The notes beneath the pieces are model-generated. The model was not told where the DNA came from and did not search any database. It saw only the letters and a list, made by a program, of their open reading frames with translations. Below are positions 23,901 to 35,450 of a stretch of 64,000 nt of DNA, one piece after another (the stretch's first letter is position 1; each line of letters opens with the position of its first letter). The DNA is taken from NCBI GenBank assembly GCA_018873225.1, contig JAEILZ010000007.1, forward strand, positions 2,356,001 to 2,420,000, in the 5' to 3' direction. A program made the position numbers and the translations under genes. This DNA is from [Phialemoniopsis] sp. UDSM-2020 (lineage: Eukaryota > Ascomycota > Sordariomycetes > Thyridiales > Thyridiaceae).

Positions 23901-26900
23901 ATATCCCATTCGAGGATAGCCTGGTGCAGTTTCGTCATATCCGGGATAAGGCGGGCTCGCATATCCTTAGCGGAGCGCTGGACCTTGACTTTCTTGACAG
24001 GTCCACGAGCCTTTTCAAGGAGCGCTCGCTGCTTCCGACGTTCAGCTTCTGCAAGTGACTTTTGGCCAGAAGCACTGTGCTCAAGGAGAGCAGCCATATC
24101 ATCGTCATCGTCGTCATCGCTTTCCTCCTCGGAGTCGCTGTTGACAAGAATCTCACTCCTCTTCGGCCCGTGGTCCTTCCCGGCAACCCCCGCAACACCC
24201 TGAAGCCCGGATCCTTCTCCCGGAACGATGCTTCTCCGGAGAGCCTGGGCCTTGGCAATTGCTGCTTCCTTGTTCTTTTGCCGTTCAGCCGCGTCGCGTG
24301 CCCGGGCTTCTTTGATAGCTGCAGCGTTCGCGACCAGGGTCTTCTGCTCCTTTGCTGCTTGCTTGACCTTCAGCTTGTCCAGAGTGGCCTTGTGCTTGGT
24401 GGCATTAGTTGTCATGTCAGCCATGTAGTCCTTCATGCTACGTCCCGCCGGTACGGGTTTTGGAGTTGTAGCGGATTGCGCTGCGGGCCTCGAGGTTCCC
24501 GAAGAAGACCACTGTTCGAGAAGTGTCTGCTTCTTGGGCTTCTCGGTTGCTTTCTCTACAGGCCTGCGTGCCACTGCCACAACTTCAACGTCCGCGTCGT
24601 TGGTCTCACCAAGGGCTTTTTGAAGCTCGGCGCGCTGTTGGTTATTCATGATCGTGTTGACCAAGAACCTTCCTGGAGCTTTAGGGTTCGGTGTGCATGC
24701 ATTCCGTATGAGGTCCAGGGCTTCTTCAAGGGGCTCGATATTGCTGTCCTTTAAACGACCCAAAAGCTTAGTCAAGACGTTGATGATGATGCGCACGAGA
24801 TACGGGTCTCGCAGCTGCAGCATTTCCACCAAGCCGACAGACCAGAGGCGAGGTGCTTCCAGGACTTCCTTGAGCGTTCGGGCGGCCATCCTTCCGTCCG
24901 CAGGATCTCCAAGAGCAGACGCAATGACGCCATCCTGGGTCAAAAGATCTGACGCGAGGTCCATAACATCGCGGCAGTAGTCTTCCATGACTGCTTTGGC
25001 TACGTGAAAGTTCCAAACGAGCTTTGTCGTCTTGAACGAGTGGTCTACATACTGCCACTGGAGAGACCACCACTCCTTCACAGCGTCTTTCTCTGGCCTG
25101 GACAGCGTCTTGGATCGGAGAAGTCCGTTCATTGTGTCGCACAACCCAACGAGGATATCGCGACTACATGCCAAGACGGCCGGCATCGGTGGCCACGGTT
25201 TGTTCTGCTGTCGGTCAACCGTGATTTTCTCTACCGTATCAGAGAAAGAGGCTAAGAAGGCATCGGGATGGTCGTGAAGCAGTTTGATGATCGCAGCGCG
25301 ACGTTCCTCCTCTTCAGTCAATGTCTTGATGAACAAGACTCCAGCCTCCCTGATCTCATCTTCTGCATGGACCAGCGACGCAATGATCGGGTCAATAATG
25401 CCGGGCCGGCCAGCAGCGAAAAGGTTCCGTAAGGTGTGAATGTCAAAGTCGCTAACTCTGTCGATTACACGACCAGTGACTTCAACAATGGGTTGGAAGA
25501 AGGCATTGAACTTCTTTTCCTCCTCTATCGTGACTTCAAATTCCTTCTTTCCAGGTCGAAAGATATGAACACCTCGGTAGTACAAGGTGGCCATCAACAG
25601 GCCCTTCGCCAGTTCAACCTTTCCTGGCAAGAGAGCTTGAAGGAATCCGTCCCATAGTTGTGCAGACTGTCTCTCCACGACTCGGTTCGCAGCGCTTTTA
25701 TGCATGGCAGCCCTCCACTCCTGTCGAGTCGCCTTGGCATCTAGTGTCAAAGCCGACTGGATGACGGACATGGCCACCTCTGACAGGCCAACGTTGTACC
25801 GGTCTGTTCTCTGCAACTCAGAAGCCCCGATGATGAGGTCCTTGAACTTTTTGGTGCTGTTGATGAGTGGGTTGATGTATAGGTATGACGTTCCCATGCT
25901 GATCCGGTATTTCGGGTCAAGAAAGCCGGCCAGTGTTGATTGGAGGGCCTTGAGTCCAGCGAGAATGCAGACAGTCTTGCTCTCCTTAGTGCCTTGAGGA
26001 TCAAGCATATAGGTCTCAAGAAAGTGACGCAAGAGAAAATCACAAACGTCGTGTCGCTGAGTTGCCTGCAGAGACTCCATAAGGACTGTGACAAAGTAGA
26101 CTAGGCTAGGGGTTCTGGCTTCACCCTCGTCAACCATCATGCAGTCCTCGAGCGAGCGGGACAGGAGAGCCTTGAAAGCAGGGCTGTTGAAGATTTGCAT
26201 CGACAGCTGCGGTGGAGGTAGCAAGGCCAGGGCGGACCAAAAAGCCTGAGAGGACTTCTGCATCAAGGCGCTAATGGCCTTGATCAAGGCAGAGAGTACC
26301 TCTACAGAATTACATGTCAAGTGTTGGATGGCTAGGTTGTAGACATCAGTCTGCACCTGCATTCCACGGAGAGAGTGGAGAACGATATTCTCGCTCATAG
26401 CATCCAAGAGGACGGGGAAGGCATCCCAGAAACGGTGGATTTGTTCCAAAGTGGCACCTGGCGAGTTTACGATATTGACCGCATGGGTCAAGTGTTCACT
26501 TACGGCCCACTCGAACTGCTCAGGTGTCAGAGATTGCGAGGGCAGCCTCTCCCAAGCAGTTCTAGCAAACCTTGTCCGATAGGGGTCATCGTCAAATAAG
26601 AAGATGGTCATTGTGGGTATGACACCCTCGCCCATCTTCAAAGGCTTCTTCTCCTGTGTCTTGCGGAAGACATGGTTGAATATGGCTCGATTCTCAGGTA
26701 GACTGAGATACGGCACACAGCACAGGGCTTCGTACAAGGCTAGAACGGCAGATTCGTCATAGCCAAGGAGTTTCGCTGTGCTCATAGGGCCCTTTTGGTC
26801 CAGGATGGCCGCGGCAGCTTGCAACCCTCGATCTATCCTGGCCTTGTCGAATGCATTTAAACGCTGCTCCATGATAGATGTCGTGTCCTCGTCAAACTCT

Positions 26901-27332
26901 CTAAAAGTCCCGTCAGCAACGGTCAGACCTCAATGTACCTCTGTTAGTCCATTAAGTTTGGGTAGCATACTTGAGCAGCCGGGTAATGAGACTCTTGCGG
27001 TGCATATGCCAGCCTCGAATGCAGGCGTCACATTTCACAAGACATTGTTCGACTCGTTGCTTCCAGCCTGCCAGCCATGCGCCTGCTTTCTCCTGGTCGA
27101 CTCCCAAGATCAATGATGCCCAAGAAGCCAATTGGGAACGTTGTTCCGCGTCCGAAATGCGCTGTCGCTTTTCCTCAGCGCTGATAGCGTCACCAGGCAT
27201 GTCGGGGGCGTTGTAGAGTTCGTCATCGTCATCGTTGATTTTAGGGCAGAAAAGGTGAGGTTCTTCGGGTATCTTATCCAACTCTTGATATGAGGAGATA
27301 ATCTCCGCATACACCTCGTCCGCACTCTTCAT
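20917..27332 (-). CDS. SEN1: Sen1-type superfamily 1 RNA/DNA helicase
   Basis: Four exons (27332-26971, 26900-21365, 21313-21077, 20985-20917) give 2,067 residues with all phases matching. The N-terminal ~900 residues are the helical SEN1_N scaffold, beginning MKSADEVYAEI and including the cysteine/tryptophan segment CDACIRGWHMHRK. A disordered, basic linker follows. The SF1B helicase core holds GPPGTGKT (about residue 1342), DEAAQ (about 1574), GDPKQLPPTV, QYRMHPE, QGRE (about 1767) and VGLTRAKSS. The C-terminal exons encode Pro/Arg-rich, nuclear-signal-like sequence ending KRKPPRR. Sen1 unwinds RNA:DNA hybrids, terminates noncoding RNA polymerase II transcription and protects the genome from R-loops. 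The start was chosen because the conserved family N-terminus begins at this Met; the 60-80-nt introns all have good branch points. Confidence 0.95.
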
Positions 27333-28318
27333 GGTCGTTGGCGACTCGAGCTGTTCATCTCCTGTGGTCGTTAAGAGCTGGCTGTGGAGGGTAGGTCGTA
27401 GATTTTGTAAGGACAAGTGCCAGATCAAATTCCACCGAAGCGAGACGTCGTGCGAAAGAAAGGAGCACTACATTCAAAAGGAGATCAGAGTCGAATGTCC
27501 CTCCTGATCAGTATGAGAATTAGCGATTGCGAGCGAACTTGATTTGTGATGAGCAGCGGCGTTGCGGGATGCGTACTGGCGTCTTGGTAGGGGTCGAAAT
27601 TTCTGAGAAACTTTTGAAGGACCGAAGAGCTGCGAAGAGCTGCTAGCAGGCCAAGAGAATGTAGCACTATGATGACCTATTAGGTGATCACTGTTGGGCA
27701 GATGACCAGCCCTTGTAGGATCGAGAACAAAGAGTGAGACAGGTAATGTAGGTAGTCAGGAAAACATCTCGAAATCGATCGTTCAATGCTCGAGCCAAGT
27801 CGTCACGCGTATTAGCTTGAAAGCGCGCTTCTGCACTTAACACCCCTGCCTAAATTGGCCTGTGTGGCCCCACTATTTAATTAAGCTAAAGTAGCCTCTC
27901 AACTTCCAGGGCTTGCAAGCATCAAGCTCTCTGGAGTTGGCAGCATCACTACAGAAGCATCAAGTGATCATCAGGTGGTATTTGTGAGAGTGCAGAATTA
28001 GCCAGTCATTCTCGGCTCGTCTTTGTATTCTATACGAATTCTATAGATACCCCGTAGGAGTTCCGGCTCTACCAAAGATCTCTCCATTTCATGGAACTGT
28101 CCACCATGCTGGCAAATCCACATCCAAATTCCGTTCCTCGTCCTACTTCCCGAGCGCAAAGACATCTATTGCCTTAAGGATAGTGCCTTGCCAACATAAG
28201 GGCTGTCTCTAGTCCATCTTGAAATGACACCATGCGATTTTTCAGCCCAGGCGAGCTCACACAACTTCGCCAGACGACGGGCGACAGAGATCTCCTTGCG
28301 TAACAGATCATCCGTGAT
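27333..28318. other. Intergenic region upstream of SEN1
   Basis: It carries the SEN1 promoter and the 3' flank of the DNA glycosylase gene. The sequence is moderately AT-rich around 27.8-28.0 kb. No convincing coding frame is seen. Confidence 0.6.
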
Positions 28319-29854
28319 CTAGTCATCATCGGCCAGCGGCTGCAGTTCTCCGGCAGTATCAGCGTTACTCGACGCTTTTGGAGAGAAGAAGTTGGTAATC
28401 GGTGTTGTGCCGGGCTCAATCTTGACAGTTGCGCTTTGTGGCTTGCCTCGTTTTAAGAGATGCTCCAGAGGGCATACGCACTCGTTCCATTCCTTCGTCC
28501 CACTGCAGGTACTGGCCTTGCATCGATGGCACTCCTGTCCGTGGATGATGAAAAGCTGGTGAAGTTCATACTTGACCTCGTCGGGGACATGCACCTCGCA
28601 GTGGTTGAACGTTTGGATCTCCGTTGCCGATAACGGAACCCAGCCGAGCCACTTGCAGAAGCGGTGGACATGGGTGTCTACCGCAAAGCAGTCCTTTCCG
28701 AGACAGAAGAGAGCGACGCAAGCTGCAGTCTTGACGCCAATGCCTTTGAACTTGACCAGCTCTGTAATTGCTTCATTCTTGGGCATGAAGCGGAGATGCT
28801 GCAGAGATAGGATGGAGCGCTCTACTCTCTGGATCTCCTTATCCTTCTCCGACTGGGGCTCCGTGTCGCCACCTGCGATACGCGGCTTGGTGCCATTCTG
28901 TTTCTCGCCGAGTAACTCGTCCGCTCGAGTGAGGTTGTCACGTTGCACTAGGTCAAGAATCTCCTTGATACAAGTGCTCTTTTTTTGGGCCAGTCCGGCT
29001 GGTCTGATAGCGCCCATCAAATCGGCATGGGTGCCGAGGCGCACTGCGTTCCAGTCGATGCTGCCTTTGCCGAGTCCTTCACTGACTGTACCAAACTTCT
29101 GATGCAACCCCCTGATTGCCTGATTGGCATTGCTCATGGTGGTAGCACCGCTGAGGTACGTTCGTAGCAATGCATCGAGGACAGACTCTACCTCGCCACA
29201 ACCGGCTACCTCGAGTGAAGGCGTAGGTATGTTCTCAGGCCGTCTGTGCCTGACTTCGCCCTCATGGTGTTGGTCAAGTAGCCTGAAAACTTCCTGGCAA
29301 ACAGTCTTGGTTGGTCCTTCCCAGTCCGGAAAAGGCGAAGCCCCAGGGGTGAATCCTTTGAGTAAGCTTTTGTTTTGCTGGCAAATACAAGTCAGTTCTC
29401 ATGCTCAGACACAAATATTCAAGAGTTAGACTGAGAAACGCACCTTTTTCTTAGGAGAGCCATCATCATCAGCCTGAGGCAGTGTGCTTGATTCACCATC
29501 TGAGATGGTAGGATCAGGATTACTGGTATCCTCGAGCCTCGGAGACAAGTTGGCATCGATCTGTGAATCGACTTCGCCGGCCTGGGCTTCAGTTTTGACT
29601 ATAGAGTTGGCATTCTTCGGACCAAGGCTCTGCAAAGTTTGGTCTGTATCGGGTGCATGGTGAGATTCAACTCCATGGAAAACGCGAGGCTTCTTGGCTG
29701 GTATGCTCGGTCTAGGCTCCCTCGAATCGCAATCGGAACCGTTCTGCTTTCTCTTCTGGCTCTTCTTCCCATTTGTGACAGCAGCTGTGGGCAATGCTTG
29801 GGTTGTTTGATCCATCAGCGCCTTGGCCCTCGCCCTGGTGTTGTAGGGCTCCAT
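28319..29854 (-). CDS. HhH-GPD DNA glycosylase, DEMETER-like
   Basis: Two exons (29854-29444, 29377-28319) give 489 residues. The N-terminal ~140 are disordered and basic, with the nuclear-type cluster KKSQKRK. The glycosylase domain spans about 170-440: the hairpin GIGVKTA supplies the catalytic Lys (K353) and FAVDTHVHR the catalytic Asp (D371), so a bifunctional glycosylase/AP lyase is expected. The LGWVPL stretch after the Asp and YELHQLFIIHGQ resemble plant DEMETER/ROS1 enzymes that excise 5-methylcytosine more than classical Nth1. The iron-sulfur region has cysteines at 420, 423, 428, 437 and 439, not the usual C-x6-C-x2-C-x5-C. A PIP-like box (TTPITNFF, 461-468) and two psi-K-x-E sites (VKTE, VKIE) are present. 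Role in base excision repair is known for the superfamily; 5mC excision is inference. Confidence 0.88.
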
Positions 29855-31589
29855 TTTGGCAACAGGAGAGGTATTGGTAAGGTGAAAAGTTATGAGAGGT
29901 CAATGAATGAGACGCTGAAGATATGAAGGGCAGGTAGATTTGCGTTCATGCGGGGTGACTTCGATATCTGGATGTAGAGACCGGAGATAGATCGAGCACG
30001 AACCGGGGGAGAAATAGAAGGAGGATTGTTAAATAGATGGGTCGTTCACAGCTGTGTCGAGAACTCACTGGGTTGGTCGAATCTGGAAGATGGGATGAAA
30101 GCTGGCGCAGGGAACCGTGGCTAGCTGGATGGATGGTAGTGGTGTTTGTGAAATGGAAGTGAGAGGCAGGTCAGGGAAACACGGGTGGTCTGTACCAGAT
30201 TTGGTTGAGGAAGGAGCAGTCTATCTGCCCACACTCCATCCCATCTGTGCAGCACGTTGGGGTTCAAAAAGACAAAGCGTATATGATATCCAGGTGATTC
30301 ACTGAAACAAGTGTGATGAAGAACTAAGCTAAGTCCTCTCACCAGAAAGGGGATGAAGCCTGAGTCTTAGGTACTCCCTTCTCTAGAAGGATGAGTAACT
30401 GACAAACATACAGGGAGCAAGAAGGAAGTATCTAGCAGCCACAACAATCGCAAGATATTTGTCCACTTTCATCAAGTGAGCAAAACACAAAGAGCAGTCT
30501 CTGTGACCAGATTCATACCTACAGCTGACCTACCTATGTAGCTATATACAAGCCTTCCCATATGTCCTGGAAAAAGAGTGGTCATATGTACCCAAGTGCG
30601 ATTTCTCGAAAATCTGTGAGGTACAGTATTTGTGTCAGCAATTTGCTTGGTAACCTCGTGAAAAATTGACAGGCATTGAAAATTTCAGATGTGAAGATCA
30701 GAAAAGAACCAAATTTCTCCGCATTGTGTACTCAGAAGTCAAGCATTAAAAAAGGTGTGGTCATCATGTCGATCTGAACAGTCTCAATGAATGATGAGAG
30801 GATAAGAAATAGTGACTTACCCAGGTACTTCTTGGTGGCAGCAATTGTCTTTCTGCTGCGTTGGTATCAAGAAAACGAAACTCGAAATTTTAGGGAGCTG
30901 GTCAAGAAGTAAACAGACGTGAAAAAATTCAGTGGAGAGGACGGGTGTCCCCATAGTATTACATAAGCGAACCCCTTTTTCATCGTCACCAGAAACCACT
31001 ACAGCCACAAACATCACCAGTGACCGCTTTGAAATTTTGTCCTGCACTCAAAGCACATGAGTATTGGAATCAGTGGATGAATTTTGGGATATTTGCCTCA
31101 TGTGGAATGAGTTGAAAGAGGCATGGCAGATCAGCATGTGCTGTCTCACAGCTTTGGGTGGCCCCCAGACCACTCAACTTGTGCAAACATCTCTTTATAT
31201 GTCCTGGCCACAACACCACGGCCTCTCATGAGCCAGGTAGGCACGGTAGGTACCACTACAAGGGATTGCATCTCAGCAATCGGGCCCGCTGTTTCTTTGA
31301 CATGAGGCATGGCTCCGCTTATAGCAAACATGGCCTTAATGTTGGAATCACTTCTCCTTCCATGAGCATTCCTACCACTCCTGCCTCACAATGGTCATCA
31401 GATCAAATTCCCCGGATTTCTGATCTTGGGTGTTTTACTTCAACCAGCTGAGGATCAACATTCTCAGTCAAAGTCTTTCATATCTCTGGAGAGAAACTCC
31501 TATCTAAGGGGTAAAAAAAACTCGGCCTGATTCAAAGGTTGGACAATTGAGAATTAGACTTGCTTGCGAAGCCCTCGATGTACTGACGA
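29855..31589. other. Divergent 1.7 kb interval between glycosylase and methyltransferase
   Basis: Both flanking genes are transcribed away from this interval, so it holds both promoters. It is AT-richer than its surroundings between about 30.3 and 31.5 kb. Only short frames without protein character occur. Confidence 0.6.
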
Positions 31590-33755
31590 ATGTTTCATCC
31601 AGGAAATCGACCGCGAGATATTCTCCCAATTTTCAAAGAGACAGCTTCACTTCCCAGCATCATCTCATTCAAAATGGACGATGACCCTGGCAGTGCTGTC
31701 GATAATATAATCGAGCGGCGGGAGTTTATGAGGAGGAATTGGAGAAGGCCAGATGCTGAAATCATTACTATCGCAGACGATGATAATGATGCAAACATTG
31801 CGGCAGAAGCGGAGCTGGAGAAGGACATTCTTATCGACCTGACCTTGGACGATGAAGAGCGTCAAATTGCCGGAGAGGCAGCTCCTGTGCCTTCCAGGAA
31901 CCGACCGCTATCCGGTGGGCAGGAATTTGTCGATGGTTACCATCATCAGGGTCTGCTTCTGAAACAGGGATCAACTGTCGAATTGCAAGAAAGTATAGGA
32001 CGATACAGCATCCAGTTTCTCTATGTACAGCACATCGTCAAGGACCACTTCACCGGACGCATTTTCCTTCGGGGGTTCGGACTCACCAGGACGAGAAATC
32101 TCAAGGGTCTTCTCATCAAGAAAGTCAACGAAATCTGCAGGGTCTACGAAATCGACGACGACGACGCTCGTCCCGCAGAGCAACAGGCCATGCATGAGAT
32201 CGAGCTATTTGACAACACCATACTACTCCAGCGTCACCTCACATTCACGAATGCCAACTTCCCAACGTATCGCTCGGAGAAAATTGGGCAGATTTCATCT
32301 AAGAAGACGGAAGAGGAAGAAGTGCTGGTGTGTCGGTGGACATTCCGTGTGTTGTACCGAAGCTCGGCCTTTCGTCGACTCGGGAAAGCGCACGAATGGT
32401 CTCTCGAACATATCCTCGAAGCCGAGGCTCCAAAGCAACGTTTCCGTTGCAAAGACAGCCAACGGTTCGTCGATTGGAGAGAAGGGAGTCTGGACCCCTT
32501 AAATTCCCCAGTCCAATGGTCGGAGCATCAAGGCGAGCAGTATACCGCTGTCGATGCCTTCTCCGGCGCAGGAGGCTGCTCCTGTGGCCAATCTAAGGCT
32601 GGTTTCAAAATTGTCACTGCCATAGATCACTGGGAGCATGCCTGCCGCAGTTACAAGTCGAACTTTCAAGGCGTTCCATTGCGCGAAATGGACATTGCAG
32701 ATTTCATTTACAACAATGATCTCATCGTGCGGGCCGATGTCCTTCACCTGTCGCCACCTTGTCAGTTCTGGTCGCCTGCGCACACCGTGCAAGGACGAAA
32801 CGATGAAGCCAACATCTTCGCCCTATTTTCTTGTCAGCAGATGATAGACAAGATCAGACCTCGCCTTTTTACACTCGAGCAGACATTCGGTATCCTTCAT
32901 CAGAGATTTGAAAACTACTTCAACGCACTAGTGCAGGGATTTACCTCACAAGGCTATTCAGTGCGCTGGAAAGTCGTGCCTCTAGCCAGCTGGGGTCTGC
33001 CCCAGACTCGAAAGAGATTGATCATGATCGGTTCTTGTCCGGGCGAGGCACTGCCTTCGTTTCCCGAGCCAACTCACGGGGATAAAGAAGGGCTCAAGCC
33101 CTTCGTCACCGTTAAACAGGCACTAGCGAAGATCAATCGAGGCGCTGATCTTCACGACCCTACTGCAATGAACGAGATCAGGATGCCACCATGGGACGCA
33201 GACCGTCCTTTACACCGGACCATCACCTGCTCAGGCGGTCAAAATTACCACTACCGAGGCCGTAGGGATTTCACCCTACGAGAGTACGCAACGCTACAGG
33301 GGTTTCCCACGGCATACAAGTTTGCCGAGCCATGCGTCAAGAAGCAGATTGGCAACGCCTTCCCGCCAGTCTGTGTCAAGGTGCTCTATGACCATCTCAG
33401 ACGGTGGCTTGAGAAGGTCGATGGTGCCGAGCCTCGAGTGCCCGAGGTCATATCGGGTCTTGAAGACGTACCGGAGCATGCTGTCCAAAGATATGTGGCC
33501 AACAACGTCGTCCTAATTGAGGACGACGATGTGGATGTCGCAGCCGTTGTGGAAGTTGGTACCAATACTGCAGCTAGGAATTCTGTTGTGTGTGTATCGG
33601 ACAGTGACAGCGACACTGCGACTGTGGGCCGCAGTATGCATGGCTCTGTACGGGTAAAGCGAAGATTGAGTCCTCGGGCAGTGATGTCCAACTATCCGAG
33701 GCAAAGGCCGAGACTAGATGAGAATGCCATAGATCTGACTATGGAGGAGGAGTGA
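31590..33755 (+). CDS. rid: RID/Masc1-type cytosine-5 DNA methyltransferase
   Basis: A single exon of 721 codons. Cytosine-5 methyltransferase motifs appear in order: AVDAFSGAGG (320-329, AdoMet binding), SPPCQFWSPAH (catalytic Cys391), LEQTFG at 429-434 where most such enzymes have ENV, QTRKR (472-476) and QIGNAFPP (587-593). The EQT replacement marks the fungal RID/Masc1 clade, required for repeat-induced point mutation in Neurospora and for methylation-induced premeiotically in Ascobolus. A BAH-like region precedes the catalytic domain (about 125-300). IDLT motifs with acidic flanks occur at 82-85 and 714-717. The second Met (31674) has a better start context (A at -3) and would shorten the protein by 28 residues. 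All key motifs are intact, so the gene should be active, presumably in the sexual cycle. Confidence 0.93.
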   Translation: MFHPGNRPRDILPIFKETASLPSIISFKMDDDPGSAVDNIIERREFMRRNWRRPDAEIITIADDDNDANIAAEAELEKDILIDLTLDDEERQIAGEAAPVPSRNRPLSGGQEFVDGYHHQGLLLKQGSTVELQESIGRYSIQFLYVQHIVKDHFTGRIFLRGFGLTRTRNLKGLLIKKVNEICRVYEIDDDDARPAEQQAMHEIELFDNTILLQRHLTFTNANFPTYRSEKIGQISSKKTEEEEVLVCRWTFRVLYRSSAFRRLGKAHEWSLEHILEAEAPKQRFRCKDSQRFVDWREGSLDPLNSPVQWSEHQGEQYTAVDAFSGAGGCSCGQSKAGFKIVTAIDHWEHACRSYKSNFQGVPLREMDIADFIYNNDLIVRADVLHLSPPCQFWSPAHTVQGRNDEANIFALFSCQQMIDKIRPRLFTLEQTFGILHQRFENYFNALVQGFTSQGYSVRWKVVPLASWGLPQTRKRLIMIGSCPGEALPSFPEPTHGDKEGLKPFVTVKQALAKINRGADLHDPTAMNEIRMPPWDADRPLHRTITCSGGQNYHYRGRRDFTLREYATLQGFPTAYKFAEPCVKKQIGNAFPPVCVKVLYDHLRRWLEKVDGAEPRVPEVISGLEDVPEHAVQRYVANNVVLIEDDDVDVAAVVEVGTNTAARNSVVCVSDSDSDTATVGRSMHGSVRVKRRLSPRAVMSNYPRQRPRLDENAIDLTMEEE

Positions 33756-34077
33756 GAGCCTTTGCGAAGAGAAGTGTTCGAGTTTGGAAACTGCAATTTT
33801 TTGCTATCTGTAATGGAGGAAAGGCGGTGGCTTTCGATGGCTTGCTTATATTACTTTGAAGAGAGGCAGGGGCGGAATCATTTGTTTGGAAGTACGAAAA
33901 GGGTCATGGAGGGTTTTCGGACGAGTGTACCCCATACATATTTAGCTGTTCGACAGGCAGAAAAAACGTCAAGGCTTCAGAGATGCGATCCTGTCCTTGC
34001 GTACGAACACTTAAATCATCTAACATATGCAAATATCTTCCTCAAGTCGAGCGTATTTATGAAAGTCCGGTCATTTA
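33756..34077. other. Convergent 3'-UTR interval
   Basis: It separates the methyltransferase from the convergent pectin methylesterase gene. I see nothing beyond expected 3'-UTR sequence. Confidence 0.6.
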
Positions 34078-35450
34078 CTACTTTCCGCCGATCAAAACGC
34101 TGCTGTCGATCCAGCCGACGTTCCTTGGTTCTCCATCTTCAGTGATAAACACATCTGCAGGATACCTGAACGGTTGCACGCCGGCATCATCCAGCACCTT
34201 GGTCAGGTTACTGGCGATCTGTGCAGACACATTGTTGCCGGGCCCGCGGTTATCCCAAACTGCAAGGAGGGTCTTGGGCCCGACGTTCTGCGGCGAGCCG
34301 CCCCAGGGGATGTATCCCTGTGCCATGACACTGGAGTCAAAGTAGCTCTTCATGAACACGGAGCTGTGCTGCCAGTTCCAGGGTCTGCCGAGAGCGCACC
34401 TGCCAACAAGCGAGGGAGCAATGGTAGAGTTGGCAGCAACTACACGGGTATCGGAGATGTAGACGCCATATTTGTTTTCAAAAGTGGTATTTGTTCCTGA
34501 TGATCGTATGTCAGCTTTATTGTGGTTGAGTTTAGTAGAAAGGACGAAGATGGAGCCTACCCTTCCATGCGGTGATGCCACCACCACAGTTTCGCAACGA
34601 CAGAGTGGATGATTCCAGGTACGCAGTGCCAAACCCGTATAAGAAATCAGTCTGACCTCCGACGACGTTGTCGTAAAAGTAGGCGTTGCCCTTCTTTCCG
34701 ATGTAGACCTGCATGAATTGTGAGTAATACGTCGACTGCGAGGTTATCTAGCAATCTTACTGTATCCTGGTAGCTATAAAAGCCACAAGAGTAGAAGCCA
34801 GCGTTGGCATAAGCTACGCCTAGGGCATGGGCAGGGCCGTTGGATCGCGGGAACTCGTCATTACGGAAGTCGATGTTGTAGGCACGGAAGTCAACGCAGC
34901 CGAAAGGCGTGTCCGGATCCACGGGGTAGCCGTTGGGGCCCGCGCCGGTGTACGTGGCGTTCAGGGAAGGGCCGACGGTCAAGACGCTGGTGAAGATGTT
35001 GTCGGGAAAGCGGTGATTGTAGTTTGCAGCGTTCCAGAAGACCTGCACATCGTTCTCATTCTCCACAAAGGCTTCTTCATCACTAGCCTCGGCGTCCTCT
35101 ACGTTCGAGTATCTTATGCCCTTGTAGGGCTTGGCAGACTGGCCCAGGAGCGTCAGAGGTCCTTGACGGGTCACATTGAGCTGCTCAGTATAGATCCCCT
35201 TGCCGATGAGAATGTAAGCCGGCGCGGTGTCGTTGCCGAGAAAGTCGATAGCATCCTGGATCTTGGTGAAGTTGGCCGACTTGTCCGTCTGGCTCACGTA
35301 CAAAGTTCCGGAGGGACAACCCCAGAGCGGGTTACCGCAGGAGTGCCTCTGACATCTGGCATATGTCTGAGCCGGACCGGGTGCTGGCTTGGCAGCCGAC
35401 ACCAGGGTCGACGCGGCGGCGATGACGAGGAGTGAGGCCTGACCGAGCAT
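34078..35450 (-). CDS. Secreted pectin methylesterase (CE8)
   Basis: Three exons (35450-34761, 34708-34561, 34496-34078) give 418 residues. A signal peptide (1-19, ending VSAA) directs secretion. The beta-helix domain carries the CE8 signatures: YSYQDT (catalytic Asp229, at the first splice junction), GGQTDFLYG (nucleophile Asp251) and ALGRPW (Arg317). The enzyme removes methyl esters from homogalacturonan, releasing methanol and making pectin accessible to polygalacturonases. At 418 residues it is longer than the usual ~330-residue fungal enzymes, partly through a Cys-containing N-terminal segment and an acidic insertion (about 118-132). It is divergent from an exo-polygalacturonase, suggesting coordinated pectin use during growth on plant material. 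Confidence 0.93.
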
